Source: Clostridiales bacterium (GTDB lineage: Bacteria; Bacillota; Clostridia; Christensenellales; Pumilibacteraceae). Taken from it: a DNA stretch of 64,000 nt. This document shows, in pieces, positions 37,150-46,069 of this stretch. The position numbers and the translations under genes were made by a program. The notes under the pieces were generated by a model, which made no database searches, was not told the origin of the DNA, and saw only the letters and a list, made by a program, of their open reading frames with translations. Each line of letters opens with the position of its first letter. Positions within the stretch are counted from its first letter, which is position 1. The stretch lies in contig JAFLVC010000007.1 of assembly GCA_022508505.1 (NCBI GenBank), positions 53,768 through 117,767 on the forward strand, written 5' to 3'.

Positions 37150-37905
37150 ATGCCCAAAGAGTATATCATGACCGCGGCAGGCAAACGCGAGCTTGAAGAA
37201 CGCCTCGAACACATCAAAATGGTGGAAATGCCCGCCGTCGTCGAAGAAATAGCCAAAGCGCGCGCGCAGGGCGACCTCTCGGAAAACGCCGAGTACGACA
37301 TTGCGCGCGACGAGCAGGCCAAGCTTCAAAATGAGATCGACGCTATCAAGGAAAAGCTTGCTTACGCCAAGATTCTCGACGAGAAGTCAATCAACGACGA
37401 AGTCGTTTCCATCGGCTGCACGGTCAAAGTCATAGAGGCGGATATCGCCGACGGGCTCGACGAGGTTGAAAAGTGCGGACTCACGCGCACCGACATTATA
37501 GCCGGATTTTTGACGCGCATGTCTGTCAACGATATGCGTGCCAACAAGCAGAACCGTCCCATTCTCGGCGATCTCACCGCAGACGATTATGCGATCGCCG
37601 GCTCCGAGCTTCTCTCCGGCAAGCGCTACAAAAAGGAAGATCTCATCGACAAGGGCTTTGCCGAGGCGGAGCTGTCGCTCAAGGTCAAGGGCAGGGGCAA
37701 GGTCGACGCTTCCAAGTGCACCGGCATCAAGAGCTACACCATTGTAGGCAGTCACGAGGCGGACGCGCTCAACGGCAGGATAAGCAACGAATCGCGCGTC
37801 GGCGCGGCGCTCCTCGACAAGGAAGAGGGTGACGTCGTCATGGTCGGCGATCTGCTTTTCAAAATTCTCGACATCAACGTCGACAAGAAGGCTATTAAAA
37901 AGTAA
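37150..37905 (+). CDS. greA: Transcription elongation factor GreA with large internal insert
   Basis: 251 residues, while ordinary GreA has about 158. The N-terminal coiled coil (residues 1-78) is normal, with the catalytic tip GDLSENAEYD (Asp42, Glu45) that stimulates transcript cleavage in stalled polymerase. The C-terminal FKBP-like domain starts at SIGCTVKVIEAD (87-98), is interrupted by about 90 residues, and resumes at IKSYTIVGSHEADALNGRISNES (193 onwards). The insert is in frame, charged, and has no recognised motif. ATG 37150 follows AAAAGGAG. lysS starts 22 bases downstream; greA-lysS is a common pair. Confidence 0.9.
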   Translation: MPKEYIMTAAGKRELEERLEHIKMVEMPAVVEEIAKARAQGDLSENAEYDIARDEQAKLQNEIDAIKEKLAYAKILDEKSINDEVVSIGCTVKVIEADIADGLDEVEKCGLTRTDIIAGFLTRMSVNDMRANKQNRPILGDLTADDYAIAGSELLSGKRYKKEDLIDKGFAEAELSLKVKGRGKVDASKCTGIKSYTIVGSHEADALNGRISNESRVGAALLDKEEGDVVMVGDLLFKILDINVDKKAIKK

Positions 37906-37927
37906 GGGCTTTTTAAGGATAACTCAA

Positions 37928-39427
37928 ATGGATAACAATCCCCAAAACAATAACGAAAACGTCGAAGCGGAAGTGGACGTCGACGCGCTTCGCGCCGTGC
38001 GCCTCGGCAAGCTCGAAGAACTTTGCGCCGCAGGCTCAGATCCGTTCAAGATTACGAGCTTTGACGTAACCGCGCATGCCGCAGATATCACGGCTTCGCC
38101 CAAAGAGGGCGAGACCGTCGCCGTCGCCGGCAGGCTTATGAGCCGCCGCATTATGGGCAAGGCGAGCTTTGCGCACATGCTCGACCGTTCCGGTCAAATC
38201 CAGCTCTACGTCAAGCGCGACAACGTCGGCGAGGACGAATACGCGGTTTTCAAAAAGCAGATAGATATAGGCGACATGATAGGCGCGGTCGGCAAGGTGT
38301 TTATCACGCATACCGGCGAGGTTTCGGTTGCCGTCGAAAAGCTTACGCTGCTCGCAAAGTCGCTCCTTCCGCTGCCCGAAAAGTGGCACGGACTCAAGGA
38401 CAACGATTTGCGCTACCGCAAGCGCTATCTCGACTTGATCGTCAATACGCCCGTCAAGGACACGTTCGTCAAGCGCGGCAAGATTATTTCGGCAATCCGC
38501 AGCTACCTCGACGGCGAGGGCTTTATCGAGGTGGAAACGCCCATACTCAACACCGTTGCGGGCGGGGCGGCGGCGCGGCCGTTCATAACCCACCACAACA
38601 CGCTCGACCTCGATATGTACATGCGCATTGCGCCCGAGCTGTATCTTAAACGGCTTATCGTCGGCGGCATGGAACGCGTGTACGAAATCGGTCGGTGCTT
38701 CCGCAACGAGGGCATGGACATAAAGCACAACCCCGAGTTCACCATGATGGAGCTGTACCAAGCGTACGGCGACTATACCGACATGATGAAGCGCGTCGAG
38801 GACATCTATTCTGCGGCGGCTAAGGCGATCGGGCTGGGCGATAAGATAACGTATCAGGGGCGCGAGATAGACATATCCACGCCGTGGCGGCGCGTCACTA
38901 TGCGCGATATAGTAAAGGAAACGACGGGCGTCGACTTTATGGAATTGTCGGACAACGCGGCGAGGCAAGCATTAAATAAATTAGGCGTCGAGTTTGAAGG
39001 CGAAAAGAACGCCGCCGAGTGCATGTACGTGGCGTTCGACAAGCTCGTCGAGAGCACGCTCATTCAGCCGACGTTTGTAACAGGCTATCCAATCGAGGTG
39101 TCGCCGCTTGCAAAGCGTTCGGACGACGGACTGACATATCGGTTCGAGTTTTTCGTAAACGGCTGGGAGGGCGGCAACGCGTACTCCGAGCTAAACGATC
39201 CGATTGATCAAGCGGGACGGTTTGAAACTCAGCGCAAAATGGCAAAGCGCGGCGACGAGGAGGCGCAAGCCGCCGACGACGATTTTGTCGAGGCGCTCGA
39301 GTACGGCATGCCGCCGACGGGCGGACTCGGAATCGGTATCGACCGCATGATTATGCTTCTCACCGACAGCGCGTCCATTCGCGACGTCATTCTGTTCCCG
39401 ACGATGAAGCCCAGAGCCAAAAAGTGA
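37928..39427 (+). CDS. lysS: Lysyl-tRNA synthetase, class II
   Basis: 499 residues. The N-terminal OB fold is followed by the class II core with motif 2 CFRNEGMDIKHNPEFTMME and motif 3 GLGIGIDRMIMLL near the C-terminus. The real start is ATG 37928 (MDNNPQNNN) after AAGGA; the frame upstream of it runs through greA. It charges tRNA-Lys. The stop codon overlaps the GTG start of the next gene (GTGA), indicating coupling. Confidence 0.96.
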   Translation: MDNNPQNNNENVEAEVDVDALRAVRLGKLEELCAAGSDPFKITSFDVTAHAADITASPKEGETVAVAGRLMSRRIMGKASFAHMLDRSGQIQLYVKRDNVGEDEYAVFKKQIDIGDMIGAVGKVFITHTGEVSVAVEKLTLLAKSLLPLPEKWHGLKDNDLRYRKRYLDLIVNTPVKDTFVKRGKIISAIRSYLDGEGFIEVETPILNTVAGGAAARPFITHHNTLDLDMYMRIAPELYLKRLIVGGMERVYEIGRCFRNEGMDIKHNPEFTMMELYQAYGDYTDMMKRVEDIYSAAAKAIGLGDKITYQGREIDISTPWRRVTMRDIVKETTGVDFMELSDNAARQALNKLGVEFEGEKNAAECMYVAFDKLVESTLIQPTFVTGYPIEVSPLAKRSDDGLTYRFEFFVNGWEGGNAYSELNDPIDQAGRFETQRKMAKRGDEEAQAADDDFVEALEYGMPPTGGLGIGIDRMIMLLTDSASIRDVILFPTMKPRAKK

Positions 39428-40428
39428 AAAAGGGACACTTACACGAGTTTTTGACAGAGTATGCGGCGGGCGACAACCTTCGCCTGCACACGCCCGGGCA
39501 TAAGGGAAAGCTTTGCGACATCGACATAACCGAGCTTGACGGCGTTTTCCCGGACGCGCAAATAGAGGCGGCGGAGCGCGACATAGCCGCGGCATATAAC
39601 GCAAAGCACGCGCGCCTTCTCGCTTGCGGGAGCTCGCAGGGCGTAAAGGCGGCGGTGTACTTTGCGGCGGCAAACGGCATTGCGGACGTCAATTCTCACC
39701 GCTCTGTTTTCGACGGCTTTAAGCTGTCCGGCAAGACTGTCAAAACGGTAGGGCGGCGAGGCGACGTGCGGCCTATAACGGTCAAAGACATCGACGGCGC
39801 ACTCACTCCCGACATCGGATGCGTAGTCGTGACGTCGCCGACGTACTACGGCTTTGTAGCGGACGTTGACGGCATTGCCGACTACTGCAAGCGCAAGGGC
39901 CTGCTGTTTATAGTAGACGGTGCGCACGGTGCACACTTCGGATTTTCGCCGCTGCTACCCAAAGCGTTTGCCGATAAGTGCGACATCTGCAACGTGTCGG
40001 CACACAAGACGCTAAAGGCTTTCACGCAGGGCGCGATACTTTTGGATAATCTAAGCGAGAGAAAAAGCGACAAGCTTTTCGAAGCGGTAAAGATTATGGG
40101 CACGACCAGCCCGTCATACCCGCTTTACGCTTCGATAGAGGACGCCGTCATTGCCGCAAGGTCCGACGAAAAGGCGTACGCCGCGCTGTACGGCCCGATA
40201 GGAGAGCTTCGGGGGCGATTCCCGTTTTTGAAAAACGACGATTTTACGCGACTCGTTCTCGACTGCGAAAGGGCGGGCGTGTCGCCCAAAGAGCTCAATG
40301 CGACGCTCGTCGGGAAAGGCGTTTATTCCGAGCTCGTGACGGACAAGTATATAGTATTCTTGTTCACCGCGGCGGACAGTGCGGAAAACGTACAAAGGCT
40401 TTATGCGGCGCTTCGCGCATGTATATAG
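39424..40428 (+). CDS. Short Orn/Lys/Arg decarboxylase-like PLP protein (YaaO family)
   Basis: 334-residue PLP-dependent protein of the group III decarboxylase fold. HTPGHKG lies near residue 23, VVTSPTYYGFVADV follows, the PLP-supporting VDGAHGAHFG is near 165, and the Schiff-base lysine is in SAHKTLKAFTQGA (near 200). Bacillus YaaO is longer (about 480); here the C-terminal domain is cut to a short remnant. It sits before tmk exactly as yaaO does in Bacillus. The substrate is unknown; arginine or lysine is likely by family. The start is GTG 39424 with no clear ribosome-binding site. Confidence 0.75.
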   Translation: MKKGHLHEFLTEYAAGDNLRLHTPGHKGKLCDIDITELDGVFPDAQIEAAERDIAAAYNAKHARLLACGSSQGVKAAVYFAAANGIADVNSHRSVFDGFKLSGKTVKTVGRRGDVRPITVKDIDGALTPDIGCVVVTSPTYYGFVADVDGIADYCKRKGLLFIVDGAHGAHFGFSPLLPKAFADKCDICNVSAHKTLKAFTQGAILLDNLSERKSDKLFEAVKIMGTTSPSYPLYASIEDAVIAARSDEKAYAALYGPIGELRGRFPFLKNDDFTRLVLDCERAGVSPKELNATLVGKGVYSELVTDKYIVFLFTAADSAENVQRLYAALRACI

Positions 40429-40437
40429 GAGAGAAAT

Positions 40438-41049
40438 ATGGGAAAGGGTAAGTTCATAGTGTTGGAGGGCTGCGAGGGCGCCGGAAAGAGCAGACAGAGC
40501 AAGCTCTTGACGGAAGCTCTCGTCGAGCGCGGCTACGACGTCGTCGCCACCCGCGAGCCGGGCGGCACTGCGCTTGCCGAAGCTCTTCGCGCACTTATTC
40601 TCGATCCCAACCATTCGCCCGACGCTACCGCCGAGCTTTACATGTACTCGGCGGCGCGGCGCGACCACTTGAACAAGGTGGTATTTCCCGCGCTCGACGA
40701 TGGAAAGATTGTCGTGTGCGACAGGTTTACCTATTCGACGCTCGCGTATCAGGGCTACGGGCGCGGACTTGACATCGATTTCGTGCGGCGGGTGAACGAA
40801 AGCACCATTTCGCCGCTTACCGTAGACCTTGCGCTGTTTTTGGACGTCAATCCCGTCGACGGGTTTAAGCGCAAGGGCGGCGCGGACAAGGCGGATAGAT
40901 TAGAGCGCGAGGACCTCGCGTTTTTCGAGCGCGTTTACGGCGGGTTTAAGGACATGTGCGGCCGCGGCGAGCTCACCGCTATCGACGCGAGCGGCACCAA
41001 GCAAGAGACCGCCGAGAAAATTTTGCGGGAAGTACTGCGCATACTATGA
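40438..41049 (+). CDS. tmk: Thymidylate kinase
   Basis: 203-residue dTMP kinase. The P-loop GCEGAGKSRQS is near residue 10, the DR(F/Y) motif is VCDRFTYSTLAYQG, and a LID region lies near residue 145. ATG 40438 follows TAGGAG. Its stop overlaps the holB start (ATGA). Confidence 0.96.
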   Translation: MGKGKFIVLEGCEGAGKSRQSKLLTEALVERGYDVVATREPGGTALAEALRALILDPNHSPDATAELYMYSAARRDHLNKVVFPALDDGKIVVCDRFTYSTLAYQGYGRGLDIDFVRRVNESTISPLTVDLALFLDVNPVDGFKRKGGADKADRLEREDLAFFERVYGGFKDMCGRGELTAIDASGTKQETAEKILREVLRIL

Positions 41050-42062
41050 TCGAGTTTGTAAAAGCGCATGCCGACCTATATCGGTCGCTCGATATACTTT
41101 CGCCGTTTGACGAGAACTCGCCGCAGAGCGCGTTTTTGCTTATCGGCGAGGATGCTGACGGGCTGAGCATTTTTGCGCGCTTTCTTGCGGCAAAGCTTCT
41201 CGGCATAAGTGAAAATCGTGCGCTCGACGGGCATGCCGACATTATGGTCTATCCTAAGTCAGAAGGCTCGGAAAGCATCGAAAGAATAAATAGCGCAAAG
41301 GGTAAGAAAAGCAAAAAGGCGGACACGGCAAAGACTGCGCCCGTCAACGTGGACGACGTGCGCGACATTCTCGATTCGCTGTACCTCACGCCGTTTGAGC
41401 TCAAGCGTCGCGCGTATATAATAGAAAACGCCGAGAGCATGAGCGAAATCTGTCAGAACAAGCTTTTGAAAAGCTTGGAAGAGCCGCCCAAAAGCGTTTG
41501 CTTTATTCTGTGCGCGGGCGGCGCGCTGCTGCCCACGGTCGAGTCGCGCTGTACGAAGGTAGAGCTCCCGCCGTTTAGCGTGAGGACTGTTTACGACAGG
41601 CTTAGCGCGGTGCACCCCGACAATGATAAAGGCGACATAGCGCTCGCCGCACGGGCGAGCCGCGGCAATATGGGAATGGCGGAGCGAATCTTGCGCGATC
41701 CGGATTTCGGCGTAGCGTATGCCGACGCGGTTAAGATTTTAAAGTGCTCGACGGGAAGCAAGGTTTTTGCGTCGGTCGCGGCAGTTTACGACAAGTTTAC
41801 GCGCGAGCATGCGCTTGTCGTGCTCGGCATTATGGAGTATCTTCTCGGCGACATTGCGAGAATGTCCGTCGGCGCGGACACCGTTTTCGACAAGACTGAC
41901 GTCGGCAGTTGCGGCATAGGCTTTACGCCGTACGCCGCCGCAAGATCGGCCGAGTTCGTAAGAGACGCCGCGCGGCGCTTGCAGTCCAACTGCATGCCGC
42001 AGGCGGTCATGGATAGAGCGGTACTTAAAATCATGGAGGAAAAAGCACTGTGCCAAAGGTAG
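41046..42062 (+). CDS. holB: DNA polymerase III delta' subunit
   Basis: 338-residue clamp-loader subunit. The N-terminus MIEFVKAHADLYRSL starts at ATG 41046 in the tmk stop. It retains NKLLKSLEEPP and ESRCTKVELPPF (SRC sensor motif), which complete the neighbouring ATP site in the loader. It lacks a usable Walker A, as is normal for delta'. It overlaps the next gene by 13 bases. Order tmk-holB-yaaT matches Bacillus, without yaaQ and yaaR. Confidence 0.88.
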   Translation: MIEFVKAHADLYRSLDILSPFDENSPQSAFLLIGEDADGLSIFARFLAAKLLGISENRALDGHADIMVYPKSEGSESIERINSAKGKKSKKADTAKTAPVNVDDVRDILDSLYLTPFELKRRAYIIENAESMSEICQNKLLKSLEEPPKSVCFILCAGGALLPTVESRCTKVELPPFSVRTVYDRLSAVHPDNDKGDIALAARASRGNMGMAERILRDPDFGVAYADAVKILKCSTGSKVFASVAAVYDKFTREHALVVLGIMEYLLGDIARMSVGADTVFDKTDVGSCGIGFTPYAAARSAEFVRDAARRLQSNCMPQAVMDRAVLKIMEEKALCQR

Positions 42063-43219
42063 TGGGATTGAGATTCAGAACGTCGCCCAAGACGTATTGG
42101 TTCGCGCCCGTAGGCGAGGACGAGCAGTACAAAAAGGGCGTGCCGGTCATTGTGGAAACACAGCGCGGTCAGGAGATTGCGACGGTTGTCATGCCGCCCA
42201 AGGACGTGGACGAGAGCGAGATCGTAGCGCCATTAAAGGAGGTTATTCGGATAGCCACCGACGATGAAGTGACGGCAGTCGCCATCGACGGCGACAAAAA
42301 GCGTGAAATTCTCGCCATCGCCAAGCAAAAGGTCGCCGACCGCGGGCTTGACATGAAGGTCGTCGACTGCGAGTACACCGTCGACCACTCAAAGCTCGTG
42401 CTGTACTTTACCGCAGAGCAGCGCGTAGACTTTCGCGAGCTCGTAAGAGATTTGGCGTCGGCATTCCACATGCGGATAGACCTAAGGCAGATAAGCGCAC
42501 GCGACGAGTGCAAGCTGATCGGCGCGCTCGGCACGTGCGGAATGCCGTGCTGCTGCGGCGGGTTTGAGTCCGACTGCGTTCACGTTTCGATAAAGATGGC
42601 AAAGAACCAGAGCCTCGCGCTCACTCCAAACAAGATAAACGGAATGTGCGGAAGACTGTTGTGCTGTCTCGGGTACGAGAACAAGACGTACGAGGACGTA
42701 CTTAAGCGCGCACCCAAGCACGGCACAATCGTCACGACGCCCGACGGCAGAAAGGGGAGCGTTGTCAGCGTAACGCCTCTCACCGAAAAAGTGCGGGTGC
42801 GGATTGGAGACGACGAAAACTTCGAGTTTGCCGAGTTTTTGATGTCCGAGCTCGGCTACGAGCGCCGCGTCGAAGAAGAAAAACCCGATCAGCAAAACGG
42901 CGGGGGCGGCAATAAGAACGGCAAAAAGCAAGGCGGCGGCAACAAAAACGGCGGTAACAAAAACAATAGTAACAATAATAATAACGCCAATAATGCTAAT
43001 AACGGCAACAACGCAGACAATAACGGCGGCAGAAAAAAGAACGGCAATAACAAAAAACACCGCAACAATAACAACAACGGAAACGGCGGAAATGAAGGCG
43101 GCGCGCCTAATAGCGGCGACGGCGGCAACAAACAAGCTAACAGAAACGGCAACAAAAAGAACGGCAAGCGTTTCGACAAGAAAAAGAAGGCTCCTACCGC
43201 AAACAGCGAAAACGCGTAA
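42050..43219 (+). CDS. ricT: PSP1-domain protein RicT/YaaT with Asn-rich tail
   Basis: 389 residues against about 275 in Bacillus. Residues 1-280 form the PSP1 protein with the cysteine cluster CGMPCCCGGF and CGRLLCCLGYE, which in RicT binds an Fe-S cluster within the RicA-RicF-RicT (Y) complex that acts on RNase Y and sporulation phosphorelay. Residues about 285-389 are a low-complexity Asn/Gly/Lys tail with NNNNN runs and a basic end (KRFDKKKK). The GTG start at 42050 is supported by GGAGGA at 42035-42040. RicA and RicF are not in the window. Confidence 0.9.
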   Translation: MPKVVGLRFRTSPKTYWFAPVGEDEQYKKGVPVIVETQRGQEIATVVMPPKDVDESEIVAPLKEVIRIATDDEVTAVAIDGDKKREILAIAKQKVADRGLDMKVVDCEYTVDHSKLVLYFTAEQRVDFRELVRDLASAFHMRIDLRQISARDECKLIGALGTCGMPCCCGGFESDCVHVSIKMAKNQSLALTPNKINGMCGRLLCCLGYENKTYEDVLKRAPKHGTIVTTPDGRKGSVVSVTPLTEKVRVRIGDDENFEFAEFLMSELGYERRVEEEKPDQQNGGGGNKNGKKQGGGNKNGGNKNNSNNNNNANNANNGNNADNNGGRKKNGNNKKHRNNNNNGNGGNEGGAPNSGDGGNKQANRNGNKKNGKRFDKKKKAPTANSENA

Positions 43220-43270
43220 TGCGGCGTAAAAAGTTCGCAATACCTAACCGCATTTAACCGCATTTGTGTA

Positions 43271-43299
43271 TTGACTTTTCACGGCATGAATGGTATAAT
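43271..43299 (+). promoter_or_regulatory. Ferredoxin promoter
   Basis: TTGACT 43271-43276, 17-base spacer, TATAAT 43294-43299. Confidence 0.85.
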
Positions 43300-43326
43300 C
43301 ATTGCAATACAAAACGGAGGTATATC

Positions 43327-43497
43327 ATGGCACACAAGATTTCCGATGAATGCATTTCTTGCGGCGCGTGCGCCGGCTCTTGCCCGGTAGACGCGATAAG
43401 CGAGGGCGACGGCAAGTACGTTGTCAACGCGGACACTTGCATCGATTGCGGCGCGTGCGAGGGCGAGTGCCCGACCGGCGCTATCACGGCAGACTAA
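43327..43497 (+). CDS. 2[4Fe-4S] ferredoxin
   Basis: 56-residue clostridial-type ferredoxin with two CxxCxxCxxxCP motifs (CISCGACAGSCP and CIDCGACEGECP), each binding a 4Fe-4S cluster for low-potential electron transfer. ATG 43327 follows GGAGG (43316-43320). It is monocistronic, with its own promoter and terminator, and supports an anaerobic lifestyle. Confidence 0.97.
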   Translation: MAHKISDECISCGACAGSCPVDAISEGDGKYVVNADTCIDCGACEGECPTGAITAD

Positions 43498-43523
43498 TCG
43501 ATTACAAAACGACACAACAAAAA

Positions 43524-43547
43524 AAACGGACTGTTTAGTCCGTTTTT
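43524..43547. terminator. Bidirectional terminator between ferredoxin and zinc-ribbon genes
   Basis: AAACGGACT (43524-43532), GTTT loop, AGTCCGTTT (43537-43545), with A-run on the left and T-run on the right, serving convergent genes. Confidence 0.9.
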
Positions 43548-43556
43548 TTGTTTGCT

Positions 43557-43955
43557 TTAATAATAGAACAGATAATAAAATGGATTGTAATATCTCGATA
43601 TGTACATGGTAATGAATACTAACAAAATGACTTCTATCACCAAAAACACCGCGCCGATCACAATACCGGCAAGCGCCAAGCTCCCGTACTTTCCGCCCTT
43701 TTTTGAGTTGTTGTATCCGATTATAGAGCAAATAAGCCCCGCAAGCGGAACAAAAAAGGCGAGCACAAACCCGACGATTGCGATTGCGTTTTCATTTGTC
43801 GTGGGAACGCTGTACACCGTTTGATTTTGCATTTGATTTTGCGGTGGCGCTTGATACCGAGATTGAACTTGCGCCCTCTCGTCTATCGTCGCGCCGCAAC
43901 CAGAGCAAAACTTGGCGTCGTCGTGTATTTGATTTCCACAGTATTTGCAAAACAT
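43557..43955 (-). CDS. Zinc-ribbon DUF4190-like membrane protein, copy 1
   Basis: 132 residues. An N-terminal zinc ribbon (CKYCG...CSGCG), a Gln/Pro-rich linker, two membrane helices with IVGFVLAFFVPLAGLICSIIGYNNSKKGG between and into them, and a Tyr-rich C-terminus. The SIxGY.NSKKG segment is typical of DUF4190-like proteins. It is a tandem paralogue of the next gene upstream on this strand and lies 19 bases after it. Function unknown; zinc-ribbon membrane proteins of this kind are often annotated as housekeeping membrane factors. Confidence 0.75.
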   Translation of the reverse strand: MFCKYCGNQIHDDAKFCSGCGATIDERAQVQSRYQAPPQNQMQNQTVYSVPTTNENAIAIVGFVLAFFVPLAGLICSIIGYNNSKKGGKYGSLALAGIVIGAVFLVIEVILLVFITMYISRYYNPFYYLFYY

Positions 43956-43974
43956 AGTCGCGTACCTATATGTA

Positions 43975-44343
43975 TCAATAATAATAGTAGTAGAGGGGCG
44001 GATGATATGTTGTCGAGACGACGATAATTATAATCAGCGCAAGTACCATGGATACGATGCTGATTACTATTCCGGCCATGGCAAGCCCACCGTAAGGTGC
44101 GCCCTTTTTAGAATTGTTGTAGCCGACGATAGAGCATATAAGCCCGACGATTGCGATGATGAAAGAGAAAACAAATCCCACAATCGCTATGCCGTTTTCC
44201 GTTTGGGACGTCGGTGCTTGATTTTGTTGCACGTACGGTTGACTTTGGCTTTGTTCCGGCGGCACGTCGTCTACTGCCGCGCCGCAGTTTTGGCAAAATC
44301 TTGCGTCTTCCGGAAGGTGGCTTCCGCACTTTTTGCAAAACAT
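43975..44343 (-). CDS. Zinc-ribbon DUF4190-like membrane protein, copy 2
   Basis: 122-residue paralogue of the downstream gene: CKKCG...CQNCG ribbon, GIAIVGFVFSFIIAIVGLI helix, SIVGYNNSKKGAPYGG loop, second helix, and a YYYYY end. AAGGAGGT (44353-44360) precedes the ATG. A consensus promoter lies just upstream. The shared loop sequence between the copies shows a local tandem duplication. Confidence 0.75.
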   Translation of the reverse strand: MFCKKCGSHLPEDARFCQNCGAAVDDVPPEQSQSQPYVQQNQAPTSQTENGIAIVGFVFSFIIAIVGLICSIVGYNNSKKGAPYGGLAMAGIVISIVSMVLALIIIIVVSTTYHPPLYYYYY

Positions 44344-44369
44344 GTCACATTTACCTCCTTATAGTATAT

Positions 44370-44398
44370 ATTATAATCCAAAAGAGCTTTTCCGTCAA
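44370..44398 (-). promoter_or_regulatory. Promoter of the zinc-ribbon pair
   Basis: Minus strand TTGACG (44393-44398), 17-base spacer, TATAAT (44370-44375). Confidence 0.85.
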
Positions 44399-44444
44399 TA
44401 CCTTTGTCGATTTTTTGTCGAATTATCGGCGCATACTATCTCGT

Positions 44445-46064
44445 GTGAAAACGACGTTGGGGCGGTCTGCGGCACTACTCGCCGCGATAGGCATAATAGC
44501 AAAGGTGATGGGCGCGATGTACCGCGTCCCGCTTACAAACACAATCGGCGCGGAAGGCATGGGACTGTACCAGATGGTATTTCCCGTATATACCGTTCTT
44601 CTCGCGTTTTGCGGCGGCGGCATTTCGAGCGCGGTGTCGCGCGTCGTCGCAAAATACACGGCGCGCGGCGACGAAGTGACGGCGGTGCGGACCGTAAGGG
44701 TTGCTGCCGTGCCCGTTGCCGTCATTTCGGTAATATCGACGGCGGCGGTTATTCTTTTGCGCGACGGCATATCGAGAATACAGGGCAATCCGGAGGCGGC
44801 GCTGTGCTACTTAGCGCTCGCGCCCTCGCTCGTGTTCGCGGGGCTTACAAGCGTTTTCCGCGGATACTTTCAGGGCAAAAACAAAATGCTGCCGAGCGGA
44901 GTCAGTCAACTCATAGAGCAGAGTGCAAAGCTTTTTCTCAGCCTGTACCTTTCCCGCGTTTTTCTGGCGTTCGGCGTGAGGTACGCAGTGGCGGGGGCCC
45001 TTTTGGGCATAACGGTCGGCGAGGTCGTATCGCTGCTGTACCTTTTCGTCAGGTACGCTTTGACAAAAAAGAGTAGGCGAGAGAGCGCGGTTGCGGTGAG
45101 AAAAGCGTCGGTGCGCCCGCTGTTCGAGATTGCGAGCGACGGCTTTTTCGTCACCGACAAAACGCTCGGAAAGGAGATTGCCGCCGTCGCTTTTCCCATA
45201 ACTCTCGGCTCGCTCATACTGCCGCTTACGCAGCTCATCGACTCCGCGCTGATAATCAACCTGTTGATGCGAAGCGGCGCGGGGCGGCTCGAGGCGACCG
45301 AGCTTTTCGGGCTATTCGTCGGCCCCGTCGGAACGCTTATAAATATGCCGACGGTCATACTCGCGTCGGTTACCGTCGCATTCTTGCCCGCGCTCACGGC
45401 AGAAACAGAGCGGGGCGGCGACGGCGGGCGAATGACGAGGCTCGTCGCAGAGTTCGTAATGATGTTCGTCATACCCGTCGCGACGGCGTTTTTGCTTTTT
45501 CCCGAAAGCATTTGCGGTGCGCTCTATCGGCGCGGACTTACAGAAGAGCAGCTATCGGTCGCGTCAAGACTACTTCGCGTGCAGGCGGTGTCGGTGCTTT
45601 ACGCCGGGATTTATCAGGTGTTTGCGACAGTGCTTCAGGTGCGAGGGAAGGCGCATAGACCTGTAGTAAACCTCGCAATCGGCGGCGCCGTCAAAGTTGC
45701 ATTGACGCCGCTACTCGTCATGACCGTCGGCATAGAGGGCGGTGCGGCGGCGACTGCCGCGTGCTATGCCGTGGCTGCGCTACTTACCGCACGAGCGGCG
45801 TGCAAGGCGGCGCCCGTAGGAGTTAGCGCAGTGAAGGCGTTCGTAATGCCGACGGCGTTTTCGGCAGCGGGAGCGGTTGCTTTTTACGGCGTTACGTTCG
45901 TGATGAACGCCGTCGCAATATCACAGTTTTTTAAGACTGCGCTTGCGGCGGGGGCGTTTTTCGTCGTCTATGCAGCGGGAATGTTTTTTTGCGGCGCGGT
46001 CAAGATCGGCGCGCTGTTCAAAGGTCGGAACGCCGCAAATCAAAACCGCGAAAAAATATCTTAA
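44445..46064 (+). CDS. spoVB: SpoVB/MurJ-like lipid flippase (MOP superfamily)
   Basis: 539-residue polytopic protein with about 14 helices. The N-terminus reads LGRSAALLAAIGIIAKVMGAMYRVPLTNTIGAEGMGLYQM, close to SpoVB, which is needed for spore cortex synthesis and belongs to the flippase superfamily of MurJ. The frame stays open upstream to 44214, but that part overlaps the divergent zinc-ribbon gene antisense. GTG 44445 directly before KTTLGR is preferred. No good ribosome-binding site is visible; CATACTAT at 44432-44439 resembles a sigma-E -10, but no matching -35 was found. Confidence 0.8.
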   Translation: MKTTLGRSAALLAAIGIIAKVMGAMYRVPLTNTIGAEGMGLYQMVFPVYTVLLAFCGGGISSAVSRVVAKYTARGDEVTAVRTVRVAAVPVAVISVISTAAVILLRDGISRIQGNPEAALCYLALAPSLVFAGLTSVFRGYFQGKNKMLPSGVSQLIEQSAKLFLSLYLSRVFLAFGVRYAVAGALLGITVGEVVSLLYLFVRYALTKKSRRESAVAVRKASVRPLFEIASDGFFVTDKTLGKEIAAVAFPITLGSLILPLTQLIDSALIINLLMRSGAGRLEATELFGLFVGPVGTLINMPTVILASVTVAFLPALTAETERGGDGGRMTRLVAEFVMMFVIPVATAFLLFPESICGALYRRGLTEEQLSVASRLLRVQAVSVLYAGIYQVFATVLQVRGKAHRPVVNLAIGGAVKVALTPLLVMTVGIEGGAAATAACYAVAALLTARAACKAAPVGVSAVKAFVMPTAFSAAGAVAFYGVTFVMNAVAISQFFKTALAAGAFFVVYAAGMFFCGAVKIGALFKGRNAANQNREKIS

Positions 46065-46069
46065 TAGTG

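Noticed and set aside
37829..37927. Extension of lysS into greA
   Set aside because: It is the out-of-frame greA end; lysS has its own ATG with ribosome-binding site at 37928.
44214..44444. N-terminal extension of the SpoVB-like frame
   Set aside because: It is antisense to the zinc-ribbon gene and its promoter and shows no family similarity.
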